Origin: Nannocystis bainbridge
Lineage (GTDB): Bacteria; Myxococcota_A; Polyangia; Nannocystales; Nannocystaceae
Assembly: GCF_028368995.1 (NCBI RefSeq)
Contig: NZ_JAQNDL010000003.1
Span: 186,001-250,000, forward strand
Direction: 5' to 3'
DNA length: 64,000 nucleotides
How positions within the stretch are numbered: the first letter of the stretch is position 1; each line of letters opens with the position of its first letter. Shown piece after piece: positions 1-7,942 of this stretch. The notes beneath the pieces were generated by a model. The model was not told the origin of the DNA, did no database searches, and worked only from the letters and a program-made list of their open reading frames with translations. The position numbers were made by a program, and so were the translations under genes.

Positions 1-1
1 G

Positions 2-2347
2 GCCGAGGGCGCCACGCGGCTCGCCGACGCCCTGAGCGGTCCCGACGCGCCCGCGCTGGCCGATGTCGCCCACACCCTCGCCCGCGGCCGCACGCCCATG
101 CGCCATCGTCGGGCCGTCGTCGCCCGCGACGCCGCCGCGGCCGCCGTCGCCCTGCAGACCGGCGATCGGGCCCGGGTGGTCGACGGCCTCGCCGGCGACC
201 GACCGCCGCGCATCGCCTTCATGTTCCCCGGCGGCGGCACCCAGACCGTCGGCATGGGCCGCGAGCTCTATACCGCCGACCCGTCGTTCCGCGCCGAGTT
301 CGACGCCGCCGCCGATCGCTTCGCCGCCGAGCTCGAGCTCGACGTCCGCGCCCTGCTGTTCACCGCCGATCCCGACGAAGCTGCCCGCGGATTGCTGCGC
401 CCGACGCGATTTTTGCCCGCGATCTTCTGCTGTGAATACGCGCTGGCCCGGCGGCTCATCGCGCTCGGCGTCGTACCGGCCGCGGTCACCGGTCACAGCC
501 TCGGCGAATACACCGCGGCCGCGATCGCCGGGGTCCTCTCGCTCGCCGACGCGGCGCGCCTGCTGGCCATCCGCGCCCGGCTGCACGAATCGATCGAGCT
601 GCCCGCCGGCCTGCTCGTCGTCAGCCTGTCCGAGGCCGCCCTGACGCGACGGCTCACGCCCGACCTAGACATCGCCGCCGTCAACGCCGAGGACAGCTGC
701 GTGGTCGCCGGCCACCTCGCCGCAATTGAATCCTTCGAGGCCGAGCTCGCCCGCGACAGCGTCGAATGCCGGCGCCTGCCGGTCTCGGGCGCCTCGCATT
801 GCGCGCTGGTCGATCCGCTGCTGGCCCCCCTGGCCGCCTGCGCCCGCGAGCTCGACCTCGCCGCGCCGACCATTCCGCTCGTCTCCAACGTCACTGGCGA
901 TTGGCTCGGCGACGACGAGGCCCGCGATCCGCAGCACTGGTGCCGTCACCTGCGCGGCGCCGTGCGCTTCGCCGACGGCCTCGGCCGCTTGCTCGCCGAT
1001 CGCGACCTGCTGCTCGTCGAGGTCGGCCCCGGCCGCACCCTCGCCGGGCTCGCGCGCCGCCACCCCGACGCTGGCGGCCGCCCGATCGTCGCCACCATGG
1101 CCGCGCGCGGCGGCGGCCGCACCGACCTCGAGGCGTTCACCCACGCGCTCGCCCAGCTGTGGTGCCGCGGCGTCGACCTGCGCTGGGACGCGCTGTTCGC
1201 CGGCGAACGCCGCCGCCGCGTGCCGCTGCCGACCTACGCGTTCGCGCGGGTCCACCACGAGCACCCCGTCGCCCCGGCCCGGCGCGGCCGAGACGTCGCA
1301 GCATTCCCGATCACCGATGCGCCCGTCGCTCCTGCCATCATTCCCGCCGACGCCCTCGCCGACCCGATCGCGCGGACCCTCGCCGACGTGTTCGCCGAGG
1401 TCCTCGGCGTGCCCGCGCCGGGCCTCGCCGACAATTTCTTCGACCTCGGCGGCTCCTCATTTTTGGCCCTGCGCGTGCGCGTCCGCGTCGAGGAGCTGCT
1501 CGCGGTCAAGCTGCCGGTGCATGCATTCGTCGAGCACCCCACCCTCGCCGGCCTCGCCGACCTCGTGCGCGCCCGCCTGCCCACGGTCGCCGCGCCCGTC
1601 CCCGCGCAAGCGCGGCTCACCGTCGCATTGCGCCCGGGCCCTGGTCGGCGCCTGTTCCTGTTCCAGCCGATCGGCGGCACCGTCTTCACCTACCTGCCGC
1701 TGGCGCGGCGCCTCGAGCCCTCGCTTCACGTCATCGGCGTGCGCGCCTCCGGCATGGAACCCGGGGAGCCCGTCTTCGATCGCCTGGACCCGCTGCTCGA
1801 TCGTCTGCTCGACGAAGTCCGCGCCTGCCAACCGCACGGCCCCTACCTGCTCGGCGGCCACTCGGCGGGCGGTGTGCTCGCCTTCGAGCTGGCGCGGCGG
1901 TTGCTCGCGGCCGGCGAGCGCGTCGAGAATATCGTCATGCTCGACACCGCCTCGCTCGCGCTGGTGCGGCGGCTGGTCATCACCAGCGACGAGGACGTGT
2001 TCGAGATCGCGGGGCGCATGCGCAGCGACTCCTCCCACGCTTACGAACAATTCGCGGCGACCTTGCGCGACGACCCCAGCTTCCGCACCCTCGTGCGCAC
2101 CACCTGGAGCGCCCTCGCCGGCTGCGAACCGGGTCCGCTCGCCGCCGAGGTCCTCTACGTCAAGGCCCGCGTGCAGCCGGACGACGACCGCCACGCCGAC
2201 CACGCGTGGATGGCTCTCGTCGAAGGAGCGTTCGCGCGTATCACCGTCGACGCCGATCATTTCTCGATGATGGACGAGCCCGCCGTGGCCCACGTCGCCG
2301 CCGCCATGAACGCCGCGCTCGCCGCCCCGCCTCGCTCGACGCCATGA
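2..2347 (+). CDS. Type I polyketide synthase, C-terminal part (AT-ACP-thioesterase)
   Basis: This is the last 781 residues of a modular polyketide synthase whose start lies left of the window. The first residues are the linker that usually joins a ketosynthase to an acyltransferase. The acyltransferase follows, with the nucleophile motif GHSLGEY near residue 165 and a GASH specificity patch rather than the HAFH typical of malonyl-specific domains. An acyl carrier protein is next, with the phosphopantetheine serine in DLGGSS near residue 485. A type I thioesterase with GHSAGG near residue 620 ends the chain. No ketoreductase or dehydratase lies between AT and ACP, so the last extension would leave an unreduced beta-keto group unless processed elsewhere. 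Ending in a thioesterase marks it as the final module, releasing the product by hydrolysis or cyclisation. Substrate and product cannot be read from this fragment. Confidence 0.9.
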   Translation, partial: AEGATRLADALSGPDAPALADVAHTLARGRTPMRHRRAVVARDAAAAAVALQTGDRARVVDGLAGDRPPRIAFMFPGGGTQTVGMGRELYTADPSFRAEFDAAADRFAAELELDVRALLFTADPDEAARGLLRPTRFLPAIFCCEYALARRLIALGVVPAAVTGHSLGEYTAAAIAGVLSLADAARLLAIRARLHESIELPAGLLVVSLSEAALTRRLTPDLDIAAVNAEDSCVVAGHLAAIESFEAELARDSVECRRLPVSGASHCALVDPLLAPLAACARELDLAAPTIPLVSNVTGDWLGDDEARDPQHWCRHLRGAVRFADGLGRLLADRDLLLVEVGPGRTLAGLARRHPDAGGRPIVATMAARGGGRTDLEAFTHALAQLWCRGVDLRWDALFAGERRRRVPLPTYAFARVHHEHPVAPARRGRDVAAFPITDAPVAPAIIPADALADPIARTLADVFAEVLGVPAPGLADNFFDLGGSSFLALRVRVRVEELLAVKLPVHAFVEHPTLAGLADLVRARLPTVAAPVPAQARLTVALRPGPGRRLFLFQPIGGTVFTYLPLARRLEPSLHVIGVRASGMEPGEPVFDRLDPLLDRLLDEVRACQPHGPYLLGGHSAGGVLAFELARRLLAAGERVENIVMLDTASLALVRRLVITSDEDVFEIAGRMRSDSSHAYEQFAATLRDDPSFRTLVRTTWSALAGCEPGPLAAEVLYVKARVQPDDDRHADHAWMALVEGAFARITVDADHFSMMDEPAVAHVAAAMNAALAAPPRSTP

Positions 2348-2349
2348 TA

Positions 2350-2407
2350 TGTCTCAAAGGACAGGACGATCGCACAGGCCCCGCACGATCGCCTGTCCCT
2401 CGGGACA
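2350..2407. repeat. Two 14-bp palindromes at a convergent gene junction
   Basis: TGTCTCAAAGGACA (2350-2363) starts three bases after the polyketide synthase stop. TGTCCCTCGGGACA (2394-2407) lies just before the stop of the opposing gene. Both fit TGTCC-N4-GGACA, and the first carries a G-T pair. Between them an ACGATCGC direct repeat occurs twice. The placement between two converging genes suggests a bidirectional terminator or 3'-end element. Confidence 0.6.
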
Positions 2408-2420
2408 TCTTATTTCGAGC

Positions 2421-3533
2421 TCAGGCCGCGCCCTTGACCGGCGTCGTCGGGGCAGCCGCGGGGATCCCATAATACAGCCGCGCCGCCAGCCCGCCTTCCT
2501 CGGCGACGCGCTCGGCCGCCGCGCCGGCCACAAGCTCGATGCGCGCCCCCGCGGCCATCGCCAGCTCGGGCAGCCGCACCCGCAGGTCGACCTCGGCCAG
2601 CGGCCACGGCACCAGCAACAGCTCGACCTGCTTGTTCTTCAGGCAGTCGAGCACCGTGGCGATGCCGAGCGCCCCGCGGCCGCCGGCCTTGGCCAGGTCG
2701 ACCACCTCGTCCACCAGCGCGCTCTCGTACGCGCGCTCGTGCTCGAGCGCGTGCGGCATCAGGTGGTCCCACGTCGCCTGGTCGGTCAGGTGCAGCGGCG
2801 TCGGCACGATCGCGATCACGGCCTTGCGGACCGTGTCGTGCATGAGGCCCTCGACCGCCCGCGCCGCGCCATCCATCCCTGCGAGCACGATCCGCTTCGC
2901 ACCTGACTCTTCGAGCAGGTTCGCGCATTGCTCGGCGACCTGGCGGTAGAACCGGCGCGCATGATCCTCGATCGTCGCCTCGAAGGCGTCGCGGTTGCTG
3001 CCGCCCTGGGTGTAACCGCCCTCGCCGCGGCCGGTCGCCGGCAGGTATTTCGGCGGGAAGTCGTACTCGCGGACCTCGTTGTAGCGGGTCCCGCCGAGCC
3101 CGGCGCGGCCGAGCCGGGCGACGAAGAAGCGGACCTTCTCCGAGTCGACAAGGGCCACCACGTACGGCTCGTACTCGTCGAGCAGCCACAGCAGCGAGGC
3201 CACCGCCGGCCGCCCGAAGTGGACCTCCGGCGCCACGATCGGCACCTGCAGTCTCAGCACCTCCTCGCCGGTCGGGGTGAAGAACGCCGCCACCGCCTTG
3301 CACTCCGGCCGCAGCGTGGCGAAGAACTGTTCGGCCCGCGCCAGCAGCTCCGGCAGCGCCGGGTCGTCGGAACTCGCCTTCAGGTCGCGCAGCGAGTTCT
3401 TGACCAAAATCCGCCAGCCGGGCGTGCGGCCCTGATTCTCGAGCAGCGACGGGTCGACCTGGGCGTAGATCGAGAGCGTCTTGTCGGCCCCCGGTTGGCT
3501 GAGCACGCGATGGACATCGGTAATTTTGAGCAT
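2421..3533 (-). CDS. baeRF/VLRF1-type release-factor-like protein
   Basis: A soluble protein of about 370 residues resembling the bacterial relatives of archaeo-eukaryotic release factor 1 (the baeRF/VLRF1 group), which are thought to act on ribosomes or peptidyl-tRNA. Visible features are an N-terminal alpha/beta region, a middle stretch with the Tyr/Gly-rich 'EYDFPPKYLP' and 'GGYTQGG' segments, then a Rossmann-like domain containing 'RIVLAGMDG', and an eL30-like C-terminal half. The start at MLKITDVHR was preferred because the protein-like sequence begins there; an in-frame ATG ten codons upstream is possible. There is no signal peptide. It is a lone gene facing the polyketide synthase. The family call is from overall sequence character, with no diagnostic catalytic motif seen, and the biological role is inferred. 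Confidence 0.55.
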   Translation of the reverse strand: MLKITDVHRVLSQPGADKTLSIYAQVDPSLLENQGRTPGWRILVKNSLRDLKASSDDPALPELLARAEQFFATLRPECKAVAAFFTPTGEEVLRLQVPIVAPEVHFGRPAVASLLWLLDEYEPYVVALVDSEKVRFFVARLGRAGLGGTRYNEVREYDFPPKYLPATGRGEGGYTQGGSNRDAFEATIEDHARRFYRQVAEQCANLLEESGAKRIVLAGMDGAARAVEGLMHDTVRKAVIAIVPTPLHLTDQATWDHLMPHALEHERAYESALVDEVVDLAKAGGRGALGIATVLDCLKNKQVELLLVPWPLAEVDLRVRLPELAMAAGARIELVAGAAAERVAEEGGLAARLYYGIPAAAPTTPVKGAA

Positions 3534-3784
3534 GCAGACCTCGTTGCCGCGAAGTCTGGGCAATTGCCGCGCTCGTGCAAACGCCGGACGAGCTCTGCCG
3601 CCGCGATCGCACCGCCGCTCGCCAATGGTGGCAGGCGCAGCCGCGACGCCGGCGCCGGGGCGACGGGTGCGCTCGGTGCATGCCTCGGGATCGCCGGCGG
3701 CCGCCCGCTCTCACGAGCGCTGATATTCCGGACTACGCATTCGCCGATCGACGCGAGCGACCAGCGAGCCCGACCTTTGGCGAA

Positions 3785-3812
3785 TGTCCGTTCGGACATG
3801 TCTTACGAGACA
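3785..3812. repeat. Tandem pair of 14-bp palindromes
   Basis: TGTCCGTTCGGACA and TGTCTTACGAGACA follow each other with no gap, on an exact 14-bp period. The second differs from the first at both partners of one stem pair (C-G to T-A), which keeps the palindrome. The pair lies 32 bp beyond the stop of the dienelactone hydrolase gene. Confidence 0.7.
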
Positions 3813-3843
3813 TGTCCCGAGTCGCGTCTCGAGCCCCGCTCGC

Positions 3844-4596
3844 TCAGCGCTCCACCGGCCCGAGCACCTCGGCGAGGAACCCGTCGATCGCCTGCTGCGC
3901 GCGGCGGGCCGCGTCGGCGTCGTATTGCAGCCCGCGCTCGGGCATCTGCGCGCCGGGGAACGTGAAAGCGTGCATCGCGTGCCCGTACGCGTGAAGCTGC
4001 CAGTCGGCGCGCGCGGCCGTCAGCTCGCGGGCCAGCACCAGCACGTCCTCCGGCGGCGCCACCGGGTCCTCCCAGCCGTGCAGCACCAGGATCTTGGCGG
4101 TGATGCGCGGCTGCTCGGCGAAGCCCGGCGGCTTCAGCACCCCGTGGATCGACACCACCCCGCGGACCCCGCCTGCGTTGCAGCGGGCAGCGTCGAGGGC
4201 ACACAGGCCGCCGAAGCACCAGCCGATCACCACCAGCCGATCGGGGTCGACGAGCGGGTGCTGCCGGGCCGCCGCGACCCCGGCGACCAGACGATCGCGC
4301 AGGTGGCCGCGGTCGTTGAGCAGCGGCATCATCAGCCGCGCGTTGTCGCCGGTCTCCTCGCCGCGCACGCCCTTGCCATAGAGGTCGAGGGCGAACGCGA
4401 CGCGCCCCTGGGCCGCGAATTCCTCGGCGCGGGCGCGGATCGATCCGTTCTGCCCGTCCCACGCGTGGGCCAGCACGACGCACGGCCGCGGCCGCCCGGT
4501 CGCGCCGTCGTGGGCGACGTAGGCCTCGCCCACGACATCACCGGCGGGGTAATCGACGAATTCGGTGATGAGCGGGCGGCTCGCGGCGGCGGTCAT
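3844..4596 (-). CDS. Dienelactone hydrolase family protein
   Basis: An alpha/beta hydrolase of 250 residues in the dienelactone hydrolase family; these cytoplasmic enzymes open lactone or ester bonds. The catalytic triad is readable: nucleophile Cys in GWCFGG near residue 120, Asp in 'HGWEDPVAP', and His in 'GHAMHAFTF' close to the C-terminus. The start at MTAAASRPL fits the family length; the open frame runs on upstream but that stretch has no protein-like character. There is no signal peptide. The gene stands between a release-factor-like gene and a dipeptidase and gives no pathway context, so the true substrate is unknown. The Cys nucleophile (instead of Ser) supports the dienelactone hydrolase assignment over a general esterase. 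Confidence 0.85.
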   Translation of the reverse strand: MTAAASRPLITEFVDYPAGDVVGEAYVAHDGATGRPRPCVVLAHAWDGQNGSIRARAEEFAAQGRVAFALDLYGKGVRGEETGDNARLMMPLLNDRGHLRDRLVAGVAAARQHPLVDPDRLVVIGWCFGGLCALDAARCNAGGVRGVVSIHGVLKPPGFAEQPRITAKILVLHGWEDPVAPPEDVLVLARELTAARADWQLHAYGHAMHAFTFPGAQMPERGLQYDADAARRAQQAIDGFLAEVLGPVER

Positions 4597-4649
4597 CGGT
4601 GACAATTGATTCGCACGAGCGGCCGTCCTCGACAAGCCCCCGCGCCGCC

Positions 4650-6083
4650 TCACGGCCCGCGCCGGTCCGCGTTCGCCGGCGGGAACGTCGCCAGCGACGC
4701 CGGCCGCGCCGCCTGCAGCCGGACCGCCGTCGCCTCGGCCGCCCGCAGCACGCGGAGCAGGTTGCGCCCGGCGAGCTTCTCCAGCTCCGCGTCGGTCCAC
4801 CCGCGACGGGCCAGCTCGGCCAGCAAATGCGGGTACTTCGAGACGTCCTCGAGGCCGACCGGCGCCGCCGACATGCCGTCGAAATCGCCGCCCAGCCCGA
4901 CGTGGTCGACGCCCGCCACCCGCCGCACGTGCTCGACGTGATCGGCGACCTGCGCCAGCGTCGCCCGCGGCTGCGGCTCGGCGTCGATCTCGGCCAGACG
5001 CAGGGCCCGGGCCGCGAGATCGCCGATCTTGGCCGCCTCGGCCCGCGCCTTCCGCCGGGCTTCGCGGGCCTCCCCGGCCGCCTGCGACACGTAGGCCGGC
5101 AGGAAGGTGACCATCACGATGCCACCATTGTCGGGGATCCGCCGCAACACGTCGTCAGGCACGTTGCGCGGCGTGTCGGCGATCGCCCGCGCCGACGAGT
5201 GGGAGAAGATGAGCGGCGCCTCGCTGACCCGCAGCGCGTCGTCCATGGTCGCCGGCGATACGTGCGAGAGGTCGACCAGCATGCCGAGCCGGTTCATCTC
5301 GCGCACGACCTCCTCGCCGAACGGGGTCAGGCCGCCGTGACGCGGCGGCAGCACGGCGCAGTCGGCCCAGTCGGTATGCACATTGTGGGTCAGCGTCAGG
5401 TAACGGACCCCGAGCGCGTGATAGGCCCGTAGCGTCCCCAGCGAATTGACGAGCGTGTGCCCGCCCTCGGCCCCGAGCAGCGACGCCACCCGCCCGGCGC
5501 GGAACGCCTGCTCGACCTCGTCGGCGGTCAGCGCCAGCGCGAGATCGTCAGGATAATGCGCGATCATCCGCCGGGCCAGATCGATCTGCTCGAGCTGCAG
5601 GCGCACGAGATCGCCGGCAGGCCGATCACCGGGCACGTACACCGACCAGAACTGCGCGCCGACCCGCCCCGCGCGCAGCCGCGGCAGATCGGTGTGACCG
5701 GGAGTGGCCGCGCGCAGGTCGTAGGCCGCCACGTCGCCGGGCGCCTGCTTGTATTCGCGGATCGTCCACGGCAAATCGTTGTGGCCGTCGATCAGCGGCA
5801 CGCGGGCGAGCACCGCGTGGGCTCGTCCCAGCGGATCGTCCGCCAGCGCCGGATCGTTCGCCGACGCCGAATCAGCCGAATCCGATGAATCGCGGGTGGG
5901 GTCCGGCGCCGCCGCGCGCGGCGATTCAGGCCCCGCGATCGCGGTCGCCAGCCCAGCGCCCGGCAATGGCTCGGACACAGGCGCGGCGCGTCGCTCGGGC
6001 TCGGCCGGCGACGCGCACGCGAATGCGAAGAGAGCGAAGGTCGTCGCGCACGCTGAGAGAGACGGCCGCCGGCTCGTGGTCAC
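4650..6083 (-). CDS. Membrane dipeptidase (peptidase family M19), lipoprotein
   Basis: A 477-residue zinc dipeptidase of the renal dipeptidase family, which cleaves dipeptides including some with D-residues. The N-terminus is a lipoprotein signal with the lipobox LFAFAC, followed by a Pro/Ser/Asp-rich linker to about residue 90. The zinc-binding pattern is complete: 'DGHNDLPW' near residue 100, the bridging Glu in 'GAEGGHTL', His in 'DLSHVS', and His in 'IFSHSSARAI'. The C-terminal 'VGLGGDFDG' and 'GRNLLRVL' segments are family hallmarks. It is probably anchored outside the cytoplasmic membrane and may recycle peptides from prey or peptidoglycan, which would suit a predatory bacterium; that role is inferred. 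Confidence 0.92.
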   Translation of the reverse strand: MTTSRRPSLSACATTFALFAFACASPAEPERRAAPVSEPLPGAGLATAIAGPESPRAAAPDPTRDSSDSADSASANDPALADDPLGRAHAVLARVPLIDGHNDLPWTIREYKQAPGDVAAYDLRAATPGHTDLPRLRAGRVGAQFWSVYVPGDRPAGDLVRLQLEQIDLARRMIAHYPDDLALALTADEVEQAFRAGRVASLLGAEGGHTLVNSLGTLRAYHALGVRYLTLTHNVHTDWADCAVLPPRHGGLTPFGEEVVREMNRLGMLVDLSHVSPATMDDALRVSEAPLIFSHSSARAIADTPRNVPDDVLRRIPDNGGIVMVTFLPAYVSQAAGEAREARRKARAEAAKIGDLAARALRLAEIDAEPQPRATLAQVADHVEHVRRVAGVDHVGLGGDFDGMSAAPVGLEDVSKYPHLLAELARRGWTDAELEKLAGRNLLRVLRAAEATAVRLQAARPASLATFPPANADRRGP

Positions 6084-6214
6084 CCCGCGACTCTATCACG
6101 GGCGCTCCTCCGGTTCCGCTCGCCGCTCGGGGCGCCGCATCGACCCTGAACGCTCCTCGTCGGAGAGCGGCGATTGCTGGCAATCGCGGCCGCGCCCCGA
6201 CGAGCCCCCGCGAT

Positions 6215-6541
6215 TTACAGCGGCGGCGGCGTGGGCGAAGGCGCCGGCGACGGGCCGGGCGGCTGCGGCGCCGGCGACGGGTTCGGAGGCGGCTGCGGCT
6301 GCGGCTGCGGCGGCTTCGGAGCCGGCGGCGGCGGATTGGGGTTCGGGTTCGGGTTCGGATTGGGGGTCGGCGTCGGCGACGGCGTGGGGTTGGGCGTCGG
6401 CGACGGCGCCGGCGGGCTCGGCTGCATCGCGTCGGCCGAGACCGCTGCCTCGGCCTCCGGCGCCGCGACAGCGACCAGCGTCAGCGCGGCGATCGCCGCC
6501 GCAGCGGACTTGAGCATGCGGGTCATGATGCGTTCTTTCAT
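6215..6541 (-). CDS. Small exported Pro-rich protein
   Basis: A 108-residue protein with a plausible Sec signal peptide ('AAAAIAALTLVAVAAPEAEA'), then a tail made almost wholly of Pro alternating with Ser, Thr, Asn, Gln or Lys (PNPTPSPTPTPNPNP and similar). An internal ATG five codons in would also serve. No catalytic domain is present. Such stiff Pro-x tails occur in cell-wall-spanning or extracellular linkers. The opposite strand reads as a Gly-rich open frame, but the signal peptide and the 3' stop make this strand the likelier gene. Function is unknown. It lies downstream of no obvious partner. Confidence 0.55.
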   Translation of the reverse strand: MKERIMTRMLKSAAAAIAALTLVAVAAPEAEAAVSADAMQPSPPAPSPTPNPTPSPTPTPNPNPNPNPNPPPPAPKPPQPQPQPPPNPSPAPQPPGPSPAPSPTPPPL

Positions 6542-7009
6542 GCATCGACCGTAGGCAACCTCCCATCACCCGTCCAGCGGCGCGGCGGCCATGCCTGCAC
6601 TCCTCACATTCACCGGCGGCGCGCATCTATCGCCGGAGCCGCCCTACCAGCGAGGCCAAGCACGCCGATCGCCGCCCAGGGGCCCCTCGCGCCGAGAAAG
6701 TGGCGGCGCGAGAAGCCTCGCTCGCGGATCGCCGCGGCGTTGCATGCTCTCGCGCCCGCACGGGTCGCGAGCACCGCGCTGCTCGCGCGAGCCGCCCTTG
6801 CACCGATTCCACACCTGCGATTCGCAATCCTCGCAGCCGGTGATCGCGGGCCGCGACAATCGCCTGAGTGCGCTTCTCACCTGACCTTCGCGCCAGGTTT
6901 GAATCATCGCGGCGACGCTGCCGGACCCAGCCCTGACCTCTCACCTGCGCTTCTCACGCGATCTCCTCAGGGCCGCGCAGATCCCCCTCTACGGCCCCCA
7001 GACAAATAC
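6542..7009. other. Gene-free region upstream of the ArsR gene
   Basis: About 470 bases with no reading frame of convincing protein character on either strand. Composition becomes less GC-rich toward the right end, where the palindrome upstream of the ArsR gene starts. The left part should hold the promoter of the Pro-rich protein. Confidence 0.4.
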
Positions 7010-7025
7010 TAAAGTTTTAACTTTA
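7010..7025. promoter_or_regulatory. Palindromic operator candidate for the ArsR regulator
   Basis: TAAAGTT-TT-AACTTTA is a perfect seven-base inverted repeat, strikingly AT-rich for this genome, centred about 40 bp before the ArsR start codon. ArsR/SmtB regulators bind such imperfect AT-rich dyads over their own promoters, so autoregulation is likely. The site was read directly; the binding is inferred. Confidence 0.6.
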
Positions 7026-7057
7026 CTTTCTGGCGGCCGCCTCGCATCCTCCACTGC

Positions 7058-7438
7058 ATGCTCGATCCAGGCGCTGTCGACCGGGTGTTTCATGCGCTCG
7101 CGGACCCGACCCGGCGCGCTCTGGTCGAGCGGCTCGGCCGGGGCCCGGCGTCGGTCAAGGAGTTGGCCGCGCCGTTGCCCATGAGCCTCGCGGCGGTCGT
7201 GCAGCACGTCCAGGTGCTCGAGCAGAGCGGCGTCATCCGCACCGAGAAGATCGGGCGGGTCCGCAGCTGTCGCCTCGACCCGACCGGGCTGGACGTCGCC
7301 GGGCGGTGGATCGCGGAGCGTCGCGCCCTGTGGGAGCGCCGCCTCGATCGCCTGGGCGACCTGCTGGCCGAGCCCGATTCGCCCTGTGAGCAGCGAGCGC
7401 AGCCCCACGACCCCAACACCACGGAGGAACAGTCATGA
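7058..7438 (+). CDS. ArsR-family winged-helix regulator
   Basis: A 126-residue regulator. The winged helix spans about residues 8-85 ('FHALADPTRRALVERL', recognition helix around 'MSLAAVVQHVQVLEQSG'). No metal-binding Cys pair of the arsenic or cadmium type is present (the only Cys are in 'RSCRL' and the tail), so it belongs to the non-metal group that often pairs with an AHSA1 protein. It overlaps the next gene by four bases (ATGA), so the two are translationally coupled. A TAAAGTT/AACTTTA dyad upstream is its probable operator. In such pairs the regulator represses both genes; the inducer is unknown. Confidence 0.92.
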   Translation: MLDPGAVDRVFHALADPTRRALVERLGRGPASVKELAAPLPMSLAAVVQHVQVLEQSGVIRTEKIGRVRSCRLDPTGLDVAGRWIAERRALWERRLDRLGDLLAEPDSPCEQRAQPHDPNTTEEQS

Positions 7439-7902
7439 CCCCGGAGTCCGTCGTCCACAGCACCATCATCGTCGAGCGCACCTACCCCGTCCCGCCCGAG
7501 CGCGTCTTCGCGGCCTGGGCCGACCCCCGGCAGAAGCAGCGGTGGTTCGCCGACGGCGAGGAGGGCAGCGTGCTGCAATTCGACATGGACTTCCGCGAAG
7601 GCGGCCGCGAGACCGCCCGCTTCCGCAACGGGCCCGACGGCCCCGAGTTCCGCAACGACGGTCATTATCAGGACATCGTGCCCGATCGGCGGATCGTCAT
7701 CGCCTATACCATGAGCAGCGGCGCGAAGCGGTTCTCCGCCTCGCTCGGCACCGTCGAGCTGCGGCCGCAGGCCGGCGGCACCCGGCTCGTCTACACCGAG
7801 CAGGCCGCCTTCTTCGAGGGCGCCGACGGCCCGCGCATGCGCGAGCAGGGCTGGCGCCAGCTGTTCGAGCGGCTCGCCGGCAAGCTCGACGCCCCGCGCT
7901 GA
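7435..7902 (+). CDS. SRPBCC (AHSA1-like) domain protein
   Basis: A 155-residue cytoplasmic protein of the START/AHSA1 fold, a hydrophobic-cavity fold used for ligand binding. It shows the family opening 'VERTYPVPPERVFAAWADP', the middle 'GGRETARFRNGP' and the closing helix 'GWRQLFERLAGKL'. It is translated from an ATG overlapping the stop of the ArsR gene. Coupled ArsR-SRPBCC pairs are common in soil bacteria; the ligand is not known. Length is normal for the family. Confidence 0.9.
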   Translation: MTPESVVHSTIIVERTYPVPPERVFAAWADPRQKQRWFADGEEGSVLQFDMDFREGGRETARFRNGPDGPEFRNDGHYQDIVPDRRIVIAYTMSSGAKRFSASLGTVELRPQAGGTRLVYTEQAAFFEGADGPRMREQGWRQLFERLAGKLDAPR

Positions 7903-7942
7903 GCTCGGCGGCGGCCTCGCGCATTCCGCCGGCGATCAGCGC
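7896..7942. terminator. Hairpin shared by two converging genes
   Basis: GCGCTGA and TCAGCGC form the outer arms and contain the stop codons of both converging genes. CGGCGG and CCGCCG form the inner stem. The gap between the genes is only 33 bp, so this hairpin probably ends transcription in both directions. There is no T-run. Confidence 0.5.

Noticed and set aside
7058..7438. Metal-sensing ArsR (arsenic or cadmium)
   Set aside because: The Cys-x-Cys or metal-site Cys pair of those regulators is absent.
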